The position numbers and the translations under genes are program-made. Shown here in pieces: positions 54,107-62,870 of a DNA stretch of 64,000 nucleotides. The DNA comes from Allomuricauda sp. M10. GTDB taxonomy: Bacteria; Bacteroidota; Bacteroidia; Flavobacteriales; Flavobacteriaceae. Numbering within the stretch: the stretch's first letter is position 1; each line of letters opens with the position of its first letter. The notes beneath the pieces are model-generated. The model was not told the DNA's origin. It searched no databases and was given only the letters and a program-made list of their open reading frames with translations. Where the stretch lies: NCBI RefSeq assembly GCF_020782875.1, contig NZ_JAJGBN010000002.1, positions 496,001-560,000 of the forward strand, written 5' to 3'.

Positions 54107-54904
54107 TTAGTCTTTTTTAACGCTCAACACCAATACGGGCACCGGCACATGAAACTCCGATTTTAATATGGTGTTCTTCTCCCAAAGCTTTTTAAAGAAA
54201 CCTCTTTTCCTTCGGAACACACACAACATATCCGGATGCTCTTCATGGTAAAATTCCATCACTCCCAAATAAGTAGTGGCATTCTCTGTGATGGTCAGTT
54301 TTTTGCTTAAGTCCAAAAGTGCCGTATTCACCTTTAGATCGTCTTCGGAATATCCTGGTCTTTTTACCAACAACAAGCTTACTTCCGATTTAAACTTATT
54401 CTTGATGGTCGCCAATGGGGTAAGGATACTGCTCCTTTTCAGGATACCCGATCCAAAAGCGGTCATTATCTTTTTTATCGGCTTGAAAGTAGTGCCTTTG
54501 GGCACGATCAAGGTCGGTATATCAGTCTGTTTAATGATTCTTCCCGATGTATTCCCCAAATACAGTTCTTCTTTTATATCGTTACTTTTTGGAGCGATGA
54601 TGATCAAATCAATACCCAATTCTTTGTTGATGTCGTTCAAACCATCAATAATGTCGCCTGTGTAAGTGGCAATTTTAATTTCAATGTTTTTGGTATCCAC
54701 CTCATCGATCACCTCCTTCAAATGTTCCTTGTTACTTTTGGCCACCTTCTCTTCCACATTGGCCAAACTACCCATGGCCGTAGCGACCGAGATTACATCC
54801 ATCACAAAAATCTTGGCACCGAAATTTGTGGCAAAATCTACAGCATATTGCAATGTTTTTGAAGAATCTGGGGAAGTCCCGATCGGAACGAGAATGTTGT
54901 TCAT
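54107..54904 (-). CDS. Universal stress protein (UspA family)
   Basis: A 265-residue protein with two Usp-like halves (about 1-140 and 150-262). The first begins MNNILVPIGTSPDSSKTLQY. An ATP-loop type GNTSGRIIKQ segment (about residues 119-128) is present. I use the ATG at 54904; a longer frame runs across the start of the divergent GNAT gene. In this family of bacteria such proteins are common and little understood. Confidence 0.88.
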   Translation of the reverse strand: MNNILVPIGTSPDSSKTLQYAVDFATNFGAKIFVMDVISVATAMGSLANVEEKVAKSNKEHLKEVIDEVDTKNIEIKIATYTGDIIDGLNDINKELGIDLIIIAPKSNDIKEELYLGNTSGRIIKQTDIPTLIVPKGTTFKPIKKIMTAFGSGILKRSSILTPLATIKNKFKSEVSLLLVKRPGYSEDDLKVNTALLDLSKKLTITENATTYLGVMEFYHEEHPDMLCVFRRKRGFFKKLWEKNTILKSEFHVPVPVLVLSVKKD

Positions 54905-54957
54905 GGTTTGGTGATTATGATTAAACCTTAAATTTACAATTAAATTGAAACGAATCA

Positions 54958-55455
54958 ATGATACGACGCGCAAAGATATCTGAAATACCCGATATCTTAT
55001 CCATTACCCGATTATGTGCCCTTAAAATGGAGCAAAACGGCATTTTTCAATGGAACGAACATTATCCTTCCGAAGCGGCTTTCCTAAAAGATATAGCACG
55101 AGATGAACTCTATGTCATTGAAGAAGGTTCCATATTGGGCACCATTGTGGTTTCCACCTTTATGGACGAGGAGTACATTCCCATTCAGTGGCTCACTACA
55201 AGCGGCAACAGCACCTACATTCACCGACTTTCCGTGCATCCTGAACATCAAGGAAAGGGATTGGCACAAAAGCTCATGGATTTTGCTGAAGCGTATTCCA
55301 AGGAAAATCAATTTGTCTCCGTACGTTTGGATACCTTTTCCCAAAACCATCGAAATCAAAGGTTTTACGAGCAACGTGGCTACCAAAAGTTAGGCGACAT
55401 CTTTTTCCCAAAACAAAGTGAACACCCTTTTCACTGTTACGAATTGGTACTGTAA
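54958..55455 (+). CDS. GNAT-family N-acetyltransferase
   Basis: A 165-residue acetyltransferase with the acetyl-CoA loop HPEHQGKGLAQKLM (about residues 93-106), preceded by YIHRLSV. The C-terminal FYEQRGYQKLGD element (about 136-147) is typical. It lies 12 bases before the MATE gene on the same strand. Substrate unknown. Confidence 0.9.
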   Translation: MIRRAKISEIPDILSITRLCALKMEQNGIFQWNEHYPSEAAFLKDIARDELYVIEEGSILGTIVVSTFMDEEYIPIQWLTTSGNSTYIHRLSVHPEHQGKGLAQKLMDFAEAYSKENQFVSVRLDTFSQNHRNQRFYEQRGYQKLGDIFFPKQSEHPFHCYELVL

Positions 55456-55467
55456 CTTACCAACGAT

Positions 55468-56802
55468 TTGAGCACACAGGTAAATTTTAGGACCATCAAC
55501 CAATTGGCAATTCCCGCCACCATTTCGGGCATTGCGGAGCCCATTCTTTCCATTACGGACACAGCCATTGTGGGCAATATTCCAACGGATAGTTTGGAGT
55601 CGTTAGCGGCGGCCGGCATTGTGGGTTCCTTTTTATCGATGTTGATTTGGGTCTTGGGACAGACGCGTAGTTCCATTTCGGCCATAATTTCACAGTATTT
55701 GGGAGCCGGACGATTGGAAGAAGTAAAACATCTTCCTGCCCAGGCCATTTTCTTCAATATTTTGTTGAGTGTCGTCGTGTTGGTGTCCACAGTTTTTGTG
55801 ATCGAGGAGATCTTTACACTGTTCAACGCTACCGGAAAAATCTTGCACTACTGCGTTTCCTATTATTCCATTCGGGTTTGGGGATTTCCGTTAACGCTTT
55901 TCACATTTGCCATTTTTGGTATTTTTCGAGGGCTACAGAACACCTTTTACCCCATGGTCATTGCCATAATCGGGGCGGTGTTGAACATTGGCCTCGACTT
56001 TCTTTTGGTCTATGGTGTGGAAGGATGGATTCCCGCCATGTATCTGGAAGGGGCCGCTTGGGCCAGTCTTATTTCCCAGGCCATCATGGCCCTCTTGGCC
56101 TTTATCCTATTGCTGAAAAAGACCGAAATCAGTATGAAGTTGGTCTTTCCGCTCAACAAAGAACTGAAACGGGTCGTTTTTATGAGCCTCAATCTTTTTG
56201 TCCGTGCCATTGCTCTTAACGTAGCTTTAATCCTGGCTGTTCGCGAAGCCACTGCCCTGGGTGATCGTTTCATCGGGGCACATACCATTGCCATCAACCT
56301 ATGGTTGTTCGCGGCGTTTTTTATTGATGGATTCGCGGCAGCAGGAAACAGCATGGGCGGAAAACTTTTGGGAGCTGGTGATTATAATGGCCTTTGGACA
56401 TTGGCGAAAAAAATAGTGTTGTACGGCATGGTGGTCAGTTGCATTTTGATGTTGTGCGGATTCGTCTTTTACCATCCGATAGGACAGCTTTTTTCCAACG
56501 ACATCTTGGTGTTGGATACGTTTTACGGCATATTCTATATTGTGATTCTGGGATTGCCCATGAATACTTTGGCTTTTGTGTTTGATGGACTTTTCAAGGG
56601 ATTGGGCGAAATGAAATATTTACGCAATGTGTTGCTCACTGCAACGTTTTTAGGGTTTGTGCCCATGCTCTATCTCGGTAAGCTGTTGGGATGGGGTTTC
56701 TATGCCATTTGGGTGGCCTTCGTCATCTGGATGTTGATCCGCGGATTTGCCCTACTTTGGAAATTTGATAGAAAATTCAGGCCCTTGGTCCAAAACCCGT
56801 AA
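55468..56802 (+). CDS. MATE-family efflux transporter
   Basis: A 444-residue membrane protein with twelve hydrophobic segments and the MATE start NQLAIPATISGIAEP (about residues 11-25), ITDTAIVG following. It exports cationic compounds using sodium or protons. The start codon is TTG at 55468, since no ATG is available before the first span. Its partner upstream is a GNAT gene. Confidence 0.9.
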   Translation: MSTQVNFRTINQLAIPATISGIAEPILSITDTAIVGNIPTDSLESLAAAGIVGSFLSMLIWVLGQTRSSISAIISQYLGAGRLEEVKHLPAQAIFFNILLSVVVLVSTVFVIEEIFTLFNATGKILHYCVSYYSIRVWGFPLTLFTFAIFGIFRGLQNTFYPMVIAIIGAVLNIGLDFLLVYGVEGWIPAMYLEGAAWASLISQAIMALLAFILLLKKTEISMKLVFPLNKELKRVVFMSLNLFVRAIALNVALILAVREATALGDRFIGAHTIAINLWLFAAFFIDGFAAAGNSMGGKLLGAGDYNGLWTLAKKIVLYGMVVSCILMLCGFVFYHPIGQLFSNDILVLDTFYGIFYIVILGLPMNTLAFVFDGLFKGLGEMKYLRNVLLTATFLGFVPMLYLGKLLGWGFYAIWVAFVIWMLIRGFALLWKFDRKFRPLVQNP

Positions 56803-56823
56803 TTTAGCAACGCCAGAAGTCAG

Positions 56824-56893
56824 ATAATTGATAATTGATAATTGATAATTGATAATTGATAATTGATAATTGATAATTGATAATTGATAATTG
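56824..56893. repeat. Heptanucleotide repeat, (ATAATTG)10
   Basis: Ten perfect head-to-tail copies of ATAATTG, followed by four degenerate 7-mers in the same phase (CTTATTG, TTCATTG, TAAATTG, TTCATTG; 56894-56921). The array lies between the MATE gene and the enoyl-CoA hydratase-like gene, ending five bases before its ATG. The 7-base unit would slip easily in replication. Confidence 0.95.
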
Positions 56894-56925
56894 CTTATTG
56901 TTCATTGTAAATTGTTCATTGAAAC

Positions 56926-57693
56926 ATGTCCACAGATAGAGTCAACGGAAGTTTATATACCAAAATAGAAAACGGGATAGCCACTATTGAGTTTGGTCAT
57001 CCTGCCAGTAATTCCTTTGTTTCCGAATTGTTGGACCGATTGACCAAGGAGTTTGCAAAATTGGCCGTAAACGATGAAGTATCCATTGTGGTCATTAAAT
57101 CTGAAGGTGATCGTGCCTTTTGTGCCGGGGCTTCTTTTGATGAACTGGTGTCCATTTCCAATCTTGAGGAAGGAAAGCAATTTTTTAGTGGATTTGCCAA
57201 TGTCATCAATGCCATGCGTAACTGTCCCAAACCCATCATCGGGCGGGTACAGGGCAAAACTGTTGGCGGCGGTGTTGGTCTTGCCGCGGCTTGCGATTAT
57301 GTGCACGCCACTGTGGATGCCGCCATCAAACTATCGGAGATTTCAATTGGGATCGGTCCTTTTGTGATTGCCCCTGCCGTGGAACGCAAAATGGGCAAGG
57401 CTGCCTTGGCCGAGCTCTCTTTGTATCCCACGGAATGGAAAAACGCCTATTGGGCCAAAGAAAAAGGATTGTTTGCCAAAGTTTATGATTCCATTTCAGA
57501 GATGGACAAGGAGTTGGACATCCACCTTCAAAAACTGGCCACCTACAATCACGAGGCGTTGTCACAAATGAAAAAGGTACTTTGGGAAGGAACCGAGCAT
57601 TGGGACAAACTGCTATTGGAACGTGCCGAAGCTTCCGGGAAACTGGCACTTTCCCCAAATACCAAAGAAGCACTGGAAAAGTTTAAAAAATAA
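56926..57693 (+). CDS. Enoyl-CoA hydratase/isomerase family protein
   Basis: A 255-residue crotonase-fold enzyme. The CoA/oxyanion-hole segments are AFCAGASFDELV (about residues 64-75) and GRVQGKTVGGGVGLAAACDY (about 106-125). Hydration, isomerisation or hydrolysis of an acyl-CoA is expected; the catalytic Glu pair of true hydratases is not evident, so the exact reaction is open. The upstream repeat may affect its expression. Confidence 0.88.
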   Translation: MSTDRVNGSLYTKIENGIATIEFGHPASNSFVSELLDRLTKEFAKLAVNDEVSIVVIKSEGDRAFCAGASFDELVSISNLEEGKQFFSGFANVINAMRNCPKPIIGRVQGKTVGGGVGLAAACDYVHATVDAAIKLSEISIGIGPFVIAPAVERKMGKAALAELSLYPTEWKNAYWAKEKGLFAKVYDSISEMDKELDIHLQKLATYNHEALSQMKKVLWEGTEHWDKLLLERAEASGKLALSPNTKEALEKFKK

Positions 57694-57703
57694 GTTTTTA
57701 TAA

Positions 57704-57793
57704 ATGAGAAATATATTCCCCCTTTTGGCCCTGGTTGTAGTTGCAATTTATGTGGTCAACAGAATACGAAGCAACAGGAAGTTTAAAAGGTAA
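57704..57793 (+). CDS. Very small membrane protein, 29 residues
   Basis: ATG at 57704 opens a 29-codon frame ending TAA, ten bases after the enoyl-CoA hydratase-like gene. Residues 4-18 are hydrophobic (IFPLLALVVVAIYVV), and the end is strongly basic (NRIRSNRKFKR), the pattern of a single-span small membrane protein with a cytoplasmic tail. The positive-inside rule fits. It stays a prediction from composition and spacing. Confidence 0.5.
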   Translation: MRNIFPLLALVVVAIYVVNRIRSNRKFKR

Positions 57794-57806
57794 TATTTTA
57801 TATATA

Positions 57807-57836
57807 ATATATGCAATATAATATTGCATATATTTG
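57807..57836 (+). promoter_or_regulatory. Operator and -7 box of the toxin-antitoxin operon
   Basis: A perfect inverted repeat, ATATATGCAATAT/ATATTGCATATAT around one A (57807-57833). The -7 element TATATTTG (57829-57836, fits TAnnTTTG) overlaps its right arm. Binding here would block transcription, the usual antitoxin autorepression. The ATG is 30 bases on. Confidence 0.75.
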
Positions 57837-57866
57837 TTGATATAGAATTTGTAAATCATACCTTTA

Positions 57867-58127
57867 ATGGAACATGTAAAAAAACTTGTTGAAGTCGATA
57901 AATCACTCGTGGTAAAGCTAAAGGTGTTGTCCGCCTTTGAAAATCTGAGTGTTAAGGCTTTGATGGAAAAAGCCATCATTGAGTATGTCAAGAAAAAAGA
58001 ACTGGAACGCTTTGAAAAACTATCAGAAGAAGAGAAAGAAGACCTTGGGCTTCTACTTTTGATGCAACAGGCAGACAAAGAAGACTTTGTAAGCGAAGAT
58101 GATGTCTTTAAAATGTTGGATGAATGA
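57867..58127 (+). CDS. Antitoxin of a RelE/ParE-type module
   Basis: An 86-residue helical, charged protein. Its N-terminal half (VEVDKSLVVKLKVLSAFENL, about residues 8-27) has a ribbon-helix-helix-like pattern for DNA binding, and the acidic C-terminus would wrap the toxin. It overlaps the toxin gene by four bases. The perfect operator upstream supports its role as repressor and antitoxin. The family cannot be named more closely. Confidence 0.8.
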   Translation: MEHVKKLVEVDKSLVVKLKVLSAFENLSVKALMEKAIIEYVKKKELERFEKLSEEEKEDLGLLLLMQQADKEDFVSEDDVFKMLDE

Positions 58128-58390
58128 AAATCAAATATCTTAAATCCCTCGAAAAAGATTTAAGAAAGATCTCGGACACAAAAACAAAACAGAAACTAAG
58201 GCTCATCATTGAAGAAATAAAAGAAGCTAAAGTTTTGGATGAGATTAAATCCATAAAAAAACTGGCAGGACACCCCACTGCTTTTAGAATAAGGGTGGGC
58301 CAATATCGACTTGGATTTTATTTCGAAAACAATACCGTAATATTGTGCCGTTTCGTTAAACGAAATGATATCTATAAACTTTTTCCTTAG
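58124..58390 (+). CDS. RelE/ParE-family toxin
   Basis: An 88-residue basic protein with the RelE/ParE pattern: a helical start (KSLEKDLRKI), a strand-rich middle (FRIRVGQYRLGFYFENNTV, about residues 53-71) and the C-terminal VKRNDIYKLFP. It may cleave ribosome-bound mRNA (RelE) or block gyrase (ParE); sequence alone does not decide. Its ATG lies within the antitoxin stop (ATGA). Confidence 0.83.
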   Translation: MKIKYLKSLEKDLRKISDTKTKQKLRLIIEEIKEAKVLDEIKSIKKLAGHPTAFRIRVGQYRLGFYFENNTVILCRFVKRNDIYKLFP

Positions 58391-58395
58391 ATAAA

Positions 58396-59163
58396 TTGAA
58401 GAACATTACCCTGCCCAAAGGCAAAAAAGTCTATTTCGCTAGCGATAACCACCTTGGGGCTCCCACCCGAAAGGACAGCCTACCACGTGAAAAAACATTC
58501 GTGGCCTGGCTGGATTCCATTAAGCACGATGCACATGCCATTTTCTTGATGGGCGATCTATTCGACTTTTGGTTCGAATACAAGACCGTGGTGCCCAAAG
58601 GATTCACACGCACCTTGGGGAAACTGGCGGAACTATCGGATATGGGTATCCAGATCACCTATTTTGTGGGCAATCATGATCTTTGGATGAACGGGTATTT
58701 TGAAGAAGAACTCAATATCCCCGTATACCACAAACCCCAACAGTTTTTGATCAATAATACTTCATTCTTTATCGGGCATGGAGATGGTCTAGGCCCGCAT
58801 GACAAAGGTTTTAAACGGATGAAAAAGGTCTTTACCAATCCCGTAGCCAAATGGTTTTTCAGGTGGTTGCACCCTGATTGGGGGGTTCGTTTGGGGCAAC
58901 ACCTATCCGTGAACAACAAAATCATTTCCGGGGAGGCCGATGCTACTTTCTTGGGAGAAGATAAGGAATGGCTCATCCTGTATGCCAAACGAAAACTGGA
59001 ACAACAACATTACGACCATTTTATCTTCGGACACAGGCATCTTCCGTTGGAGATTCAACTCAATGAAAAATCTACCTATACCAACTTAGGGGATTGGATT
59101 TCCTATTTTACCTATGCCGTTTTTGATGGAGAAAAATTGACCTTGCAGAAATTGGATGCTTAA
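58396..59163 (+). CDS. UDP-2,3-diacylglucosamine diphosphatase-like (LpxH type)
   Basis: A 255-residue calcineurin-like metallophosphatase. The metal-site motifs are SDNHLGA (about residues 16-22), GDLFDFWFEY (about 53-62), GNHDLW (about 92-97), GHGDG (about 127-131) and GHRH (about 212-215), matching LpxH-type enzymes of lipid A synthesis. The start is TTG at 58396, six bases after the toxin gene; residues MKNITLPKGKKVYFASDNHL fit the family. It overlaps the end of the convergent MFS gene by four bases. Confidence 0.9.
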   Translation: MKNITLPKGKKVYFASDNHLGAPTRKDSLPREKTFVAWLDSIKHDAHAIFLMGDLFDFWFEYKTVVPKGFTRTLGKLAELSDMGIQITYFVGNHDLWMNGYFEEELNIPVYHKPQQFLINNTSFFIGHGDGLGPHDKGFKRMKKVFTNPVAKWFFRWLHPDWGVRLGQHLSVNNKIISGEADATFLGEDKEWLILYAKRKLEQQHYDHFIFGHRHLPLEIQLNEKSTYTNLGDWISYFTYAVFDGEKLTLQKLDA

Positions 59164-60416
59164 TCTTTTTCGTGTTCGTCAATATCTTTTTGAAGGTCTA
59201 ACCTTCTAAATGATGGCGAAATGATAGCGGTAGTACCCACCGTTAAAATGGTCATACAGCCTCCAAAGACCACTGCGGTCACAGTTCCGAACAACTTCGC
59301 TGCAAGGCCACTTTCAAAAGCCCCCAACTCATTGGATGAGCCCACGAACATGGAATTTACCGAAGCGACCCTACCTCTCATATTATCAGGTGTCTTCAAT
59401 TGTAGGATAGTCTGCCGGATGATCATGGAAACCCCATCCACTGCTCCACTAAGGAATAATGCCACAACGGAAAGCCAGAACAACTCGGAAATCCCGAAAA
59501 CGATGATACAGATTCCAAAGGCAAATACGGCCAGCAACAATTTTTTACCGGCATTTCTGTGCAAGGGAAAACGTGTGGAACCCAACATGGTGAGCGATGC
59601 TCCAATGGCTGGGGCCGCCCTTAAAATGCCAAATCCTTCGGAGCCAACGTGTAAAATATCCTGGGCATAAACAGGCAATAATGCCACGGCTCCACCAAAA
59701 AGTACGGCAATCATATCCAAGGTAAGTGCCCCGAAAATAGCCTTGCTGCCAAATACGAATTTGAGTCCGTCCTTCAAACTTTGGAAAACAGGTTCCCCGA
59801 TCTTGGGGTTCAAAATGGGTTTTTTTGGAATTTGGAATAAGAAAAGGAGTGCCATCAATGAGAACCCGAAAATGACACACATGCTCCAATGCACCCCGAT
59901 CCAACTGATGGAAAAACCCGCCAATGCAGGACCCAAAACAGAAGCCAACTGCCAAGTGGAACTGCTCCACGTAGCCGCGTTTGGATATATTTTTTTGGGA
60001 ACGATCAACGCAATCAGGGAGAAAATTGTGGGACCTAAAAACGAACGGACCAAACCACCTAAAAACACCAAGGCATAAATAGAATACAAGATTTTTTTCG
60101 GAGCCCAAGACTCCTGTAATCCTGGCCAACTCAACACAAATAATCCCAGACTTATCAAGGAAAAACCCGCAATACAAATCACCAAAAGGTTGCGCTTTTC
60201 CCGTTGATCCACAATATGTCCTGCGAACAGGGCCATGCCCACGGCTGGAATTACCTCCATAAGTCCAATGATTCCCAAAGAAAGAGGGTCTTTGGTCAAG
60301 GAATACACCTGCCACTCAATTACAATGAACTGCATGGACCAAGCAAAAACCATGGCAAAACGAACCAATAAAAAAATATTGAACTCCCTATAGCGGAGCG
60401 CGGCGTATGGATCCAT
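59160..60416 (-). CDS. MFS transporter (MFS_3/EntS-like)
   Basis: A 418-residue membrane protein with about twelve hydrophobic segments. It has DQREKR between spans 2 and 3 (about residues 71-76) and a long cytoplasmic loop near residue 205. The order resembles EntS-like exporters. The substrate cannot be told. It starts six bases after the recJ stop on the same strand, so the two are probably co-transcribed. Confidence 0.87.
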   Translation of the reverse strand: MDPYAALRYREFNIFLLVRFAMVFAWSMQFIVIEWQVYSLTKDPLSLGIIGLMEVIPAVGMALFAGHIVDQREKRNLLVICIAGFSLISLGLFVLSWPGLQESWAPKKILYSIYALVFLGGLVRSFLGPTIFSLIALIVPKKIYPNAATWSSSTWQLASVLGPALAGFSISWIGVHWSMCVIFGFSLMALLFLFQIPKKPILNPKIGEPVFQSLKDGLKFVFGSKAIFGALTLDMIAVLFGGAVALLPVYAQDILHVGSEGFGILRAAPAIGASLTMLGSTRFPLHRNAGKKLLLAVFAFGICIIVFGISELFWLSVVALFLSGAVDGVSMIIRQTILQLKTPDNMRGRVASVNSMFVGSSNELGAFESGLAAKLFGTVTAVVFGGCMTILTVGTTAIISPSFRRLDLQKDIDEHEKD

Positions 60417-60422
60417 AAATGT

Positions 60423-62111
60423 CTAGCGAATGTCTCTTAGTTTCAGTTGAAGGCTCACCGTTCCGTTCCATTCATTTTCATCAAGCGAAAATACGGCATC
60501 GAAAGGTTTTACACTCTTCACTAGACCCATTTTATTTCCAAGATTGAACCCAATGGCACCGATGGGCGTTGACCCATTCTGATAGAGGGCACATTTCAAA
60601 TGTTTTTCGTCTTCCCCAACTCCCCGTGCATAACCAGAGTCCTTGAGCCCTTCGGCCATAAAAACCGGGGTCATGTTCCCAGGACCGAATGGTGCGAACT
60701 GTTTTAGGATACGCATCAATTTAGGTGAAATTTGGTCCATCTCGATCTTGGCATCGATACTGATTTCGGGTTGCAACAATTGTGGGTCGATGGAGTCTGC
60801 CACCACTTTTTCAAACTGTTGCTTGAAGGTTTCGTACTGCTCTTCCACCAAGGTAAGCCCGGCAGCATACATATGTCCCCCGAACTGTTCCAAACAATCA
60901 GAGCATTCTTCCAAAGCGTTGTAAATATCGAACCCTTTTACGGATCGCGCAGAGGCGGCCAGTTTATCACCACTTTTAGTAAAGACCAAAGTAGGTCGAT
61001 AATAGGTTTCGGTGAGTCGCGATGCTACAATTCCGATTACCCCTTTATGCCAGTTTTCGTTATAGACAACGGATGTAAAGCGCTCTTCTTCCTGGTTATT
61101 TTGAATTTGCAATAGGGCTTCTTCCGTAATTTCCTTGTCCAAACTTTTGCGCTCCGCATTGAACGACTCAATTTCTTGGGCATATTTTTGCGCAGTGGCC
61201 AAATCGGTTTCTTTCAATAAGTTCACAGCATGTTGACCGTGTTTCATCCTTCCTGCGGCATTGATCCTTGGTGCCAATATGAAAACCACATCGGTAATGG
61301 TCAGTTCTTTTTTATTCACCTGATCCAAGATGGCCGTAAAACCAATCCTTGGTGATGCGTTGATAACCTGCAATCCAAAGTAGGCCAGTACTCGGTTTTC
61401 ACCCGTTATGGGAACAATATCCGCAGCAATGGCCGTGGCCACCAAATCCAGATAAGGTGTCAGTTGTTCTATGGTGATTCCTTTGGATGCTCCCAAGGCC
61501 TGTATCAATTTAAACCCGACTCCGCAACCGCAAAGCTCCTTGTACGGATAGGAACATGCCTCCTGTTTGGGGTCCAAAATGGCAACGGCATCGGGCAAAA
61601 CGTCCCCTGGTCTATGGTGGTCGCAAATGATGACATCGATACCTTTTTCCTTGGCATATTGTACTTTTTCCACCGCCTTTACGCCACAGTCCAAGGCAAT
61701 GATCAGGGAAATGTCGTTATCCTCGGCAAAATCGATTCCTTGGAATGAAATGCCATAGCCTTCAGCGTAACGATCGGGAATATAGGTGGCCACATTGGGA
61801 TAAAACTCCATCAAAAAAGAAGACATCAGAGCAACCGAAGTAGTTCCATCCACATCATAATCCCCATAGACCAAAATGTTCTCCTCATTTTCTATGGCCT
61901 GTTCAATGCGAACCACGGCCTTGTCCATATCCTTCATCAAAAAAGGATCGTGCAAATCAGAAAGCTCGGGCCGAAAAAAGGTTTTGGCTTCTTCATAATT
62001 GGATATACCTCTTTGCAACAGCAATTGGGCAACGAGCTTTTCTACTTTGAGCTCGGCAGAAAGCTTGTCAATATCCTCTTGGGTAGGTTTAGGTTTTAGG
62101 GTCCAACGCAT
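60423..62111 (-). CDS. recJ: Single-strand-specific exonuclease RecJ
   Basis: A 562-residue DHH-family 5'-3' exonuclease used in recombination and mismatch repair. Metal-binding motifs are YGDYDVDGTTS (about residues 82-92), ALDCGV (about 139-144) and CDHHRPG (about 163-169). A DHHA1 domain with GGHMYAAGLTL (about 404-414) and an OB-type C-terminus follow. Confidence 0.96.
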   Translation of the reverse strand: MRWTLKPKPTQEDIDKLSAELKVEKLVAQLLLQRGISNYEEAKTFFRPELSDLHDPFLMKDMDKAVVRIEQAIENEENILVYGDYDVDGTTSVALMSSFLMEFYPNVATYIPDRYAEGYGISFQGIDFAEDNDISLIIALDCGVKAVEKVQYAKEKGIDVIICDHHRPGDVLPDAVAILDPKQEACSYPYKELCGCGVGFKLIQALGASKGITIEQLTPYLDLVATAIAADIVPITGENRVLAYFGLQVINASPRIGFTAILDQVNKKELTITDVVFILAPRINAAGRMKHGQHAVNLLKETDLATAQKYAQEIESFNAERKSLDKEITEEALLQIQNNQEEERFTSVVYNENWHKGVIGIVASRLTETYYRPTLVFTKSGDKLAASARSVKGFDIYNALEECSDCLEQFGGHMYAAGLTLVEEQYETFKQQFEKVVADSIDPQLLQPEISIDAKIEMDQISPKLMRILKQFAPFGPGNMTPVFMAEGLKDSGYARGVGEDEKHLKCALYQNGSTPIGAIGFNLGNKMGLVKSVKPFDAVFSLDENEWNGTVSLQLKLRDIR

Positions 62112-62122
62112 GTTTTACTTTG

Positions 62123-62803
62123 TTAGTTTACGACAGATTTGGGTGTTTCTTGGCTTTCAAATCTTTTGATTACCGAAAAAGTGATACAAGTATGGGCGAG
62201 GTAGTAGGTTGGCGTGATCAAAAAATCAAAAGTATGGTAATCCATAAATTCCTTGAAGGATATGATGGTATCCGAGAATAAAATCAAAATGATTCCAAAC
62301 ACATAGCTCCACTTAACCACTCCGTTTGCTTTCATCCCAACGGATGCCCCTAGGGAAAAACAGGAAATCAACAAATAGATTAAAGAGGCTACCATCAAAA
62401 CCATATCGGTAAAAGTCGGGTACAACATCACAAAAAAGAAAGCCAAAAACCCTATCAGCACCATTGCAGTTAGGGTCCATTTGATCTTTCCGTTCATCAG
62501 CGCATAGGCCAAATACCCCACGTGGGCCAAAAAGAACAAGGCAATCCCCTTAACGAACATCATGCCTTCTCCGTTCATGTTGGAAAGGAACCAATCCCCG
62601 ATGATGGAAAACAGGAAAGCGGCTACCAGCATCCAAATATCCTTGGACATTTTAGCTTGATGCAACTGGAACATTAATAAAATTATAATGCCCATTCCTG
62701 CAGTTCCAGATTTAAAGACAAAGTTGGACGTTGCCACTCCCAGTACTGCAAGCAAAATGGAAATCAACAACAACCCATAAACCCAATTTTTTCTAAGCCA
62801 CAT
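62123..62803 (-). CDS. Second YhhN/TMEM86-family membrane protein
   Basis: A 226-residue protein with eight hydrophobic segments. The YhhN acidic motifs are GDWFLS (about residues 69-74) and LFSDTIISFKEF (about 178-189). It is a divergent paralogue of the YhhN gene near 25.3 kb. The start is ATG at 62803; a TTG at 62815 precedes it. It lies 11 bases before recJ. Confidence 0.78.
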   Translation of the reverse strand: MWLRKNWVYGLLLISILLAVLGVATSNFVFKSGTAGMGIIILLMFQLHQAKMSKDIWMLVAAFLFSIIGDWFLSNMNGEGMMFVKGIALFFLAHVGYLAYALMNGKIKWTLTAMVLIGFLAFFFVMLYPTFTDMVLMVASLIYLLISCFSLGASVGMKANGVVKWSYVFGIILILFSDTIISFKEFMDYHTFDFLITPTYYLAHTCITFSVIKRFESQETPKSVVN

Positions 62804-62870
62804 TTTACAATTCAATTAAATGTTGATGAATAAGAAAGGAACCTGGGGTTATTGTCCTTAAAATAAATAC

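Noticed and set aside
56824..56893. CRISPR array or origin iterons in the heptanucleotide repeat
   Set aside because: Units are contiguous without spacers and no replication genes or DnaA boxes are nearby; a microsatellite explains it.
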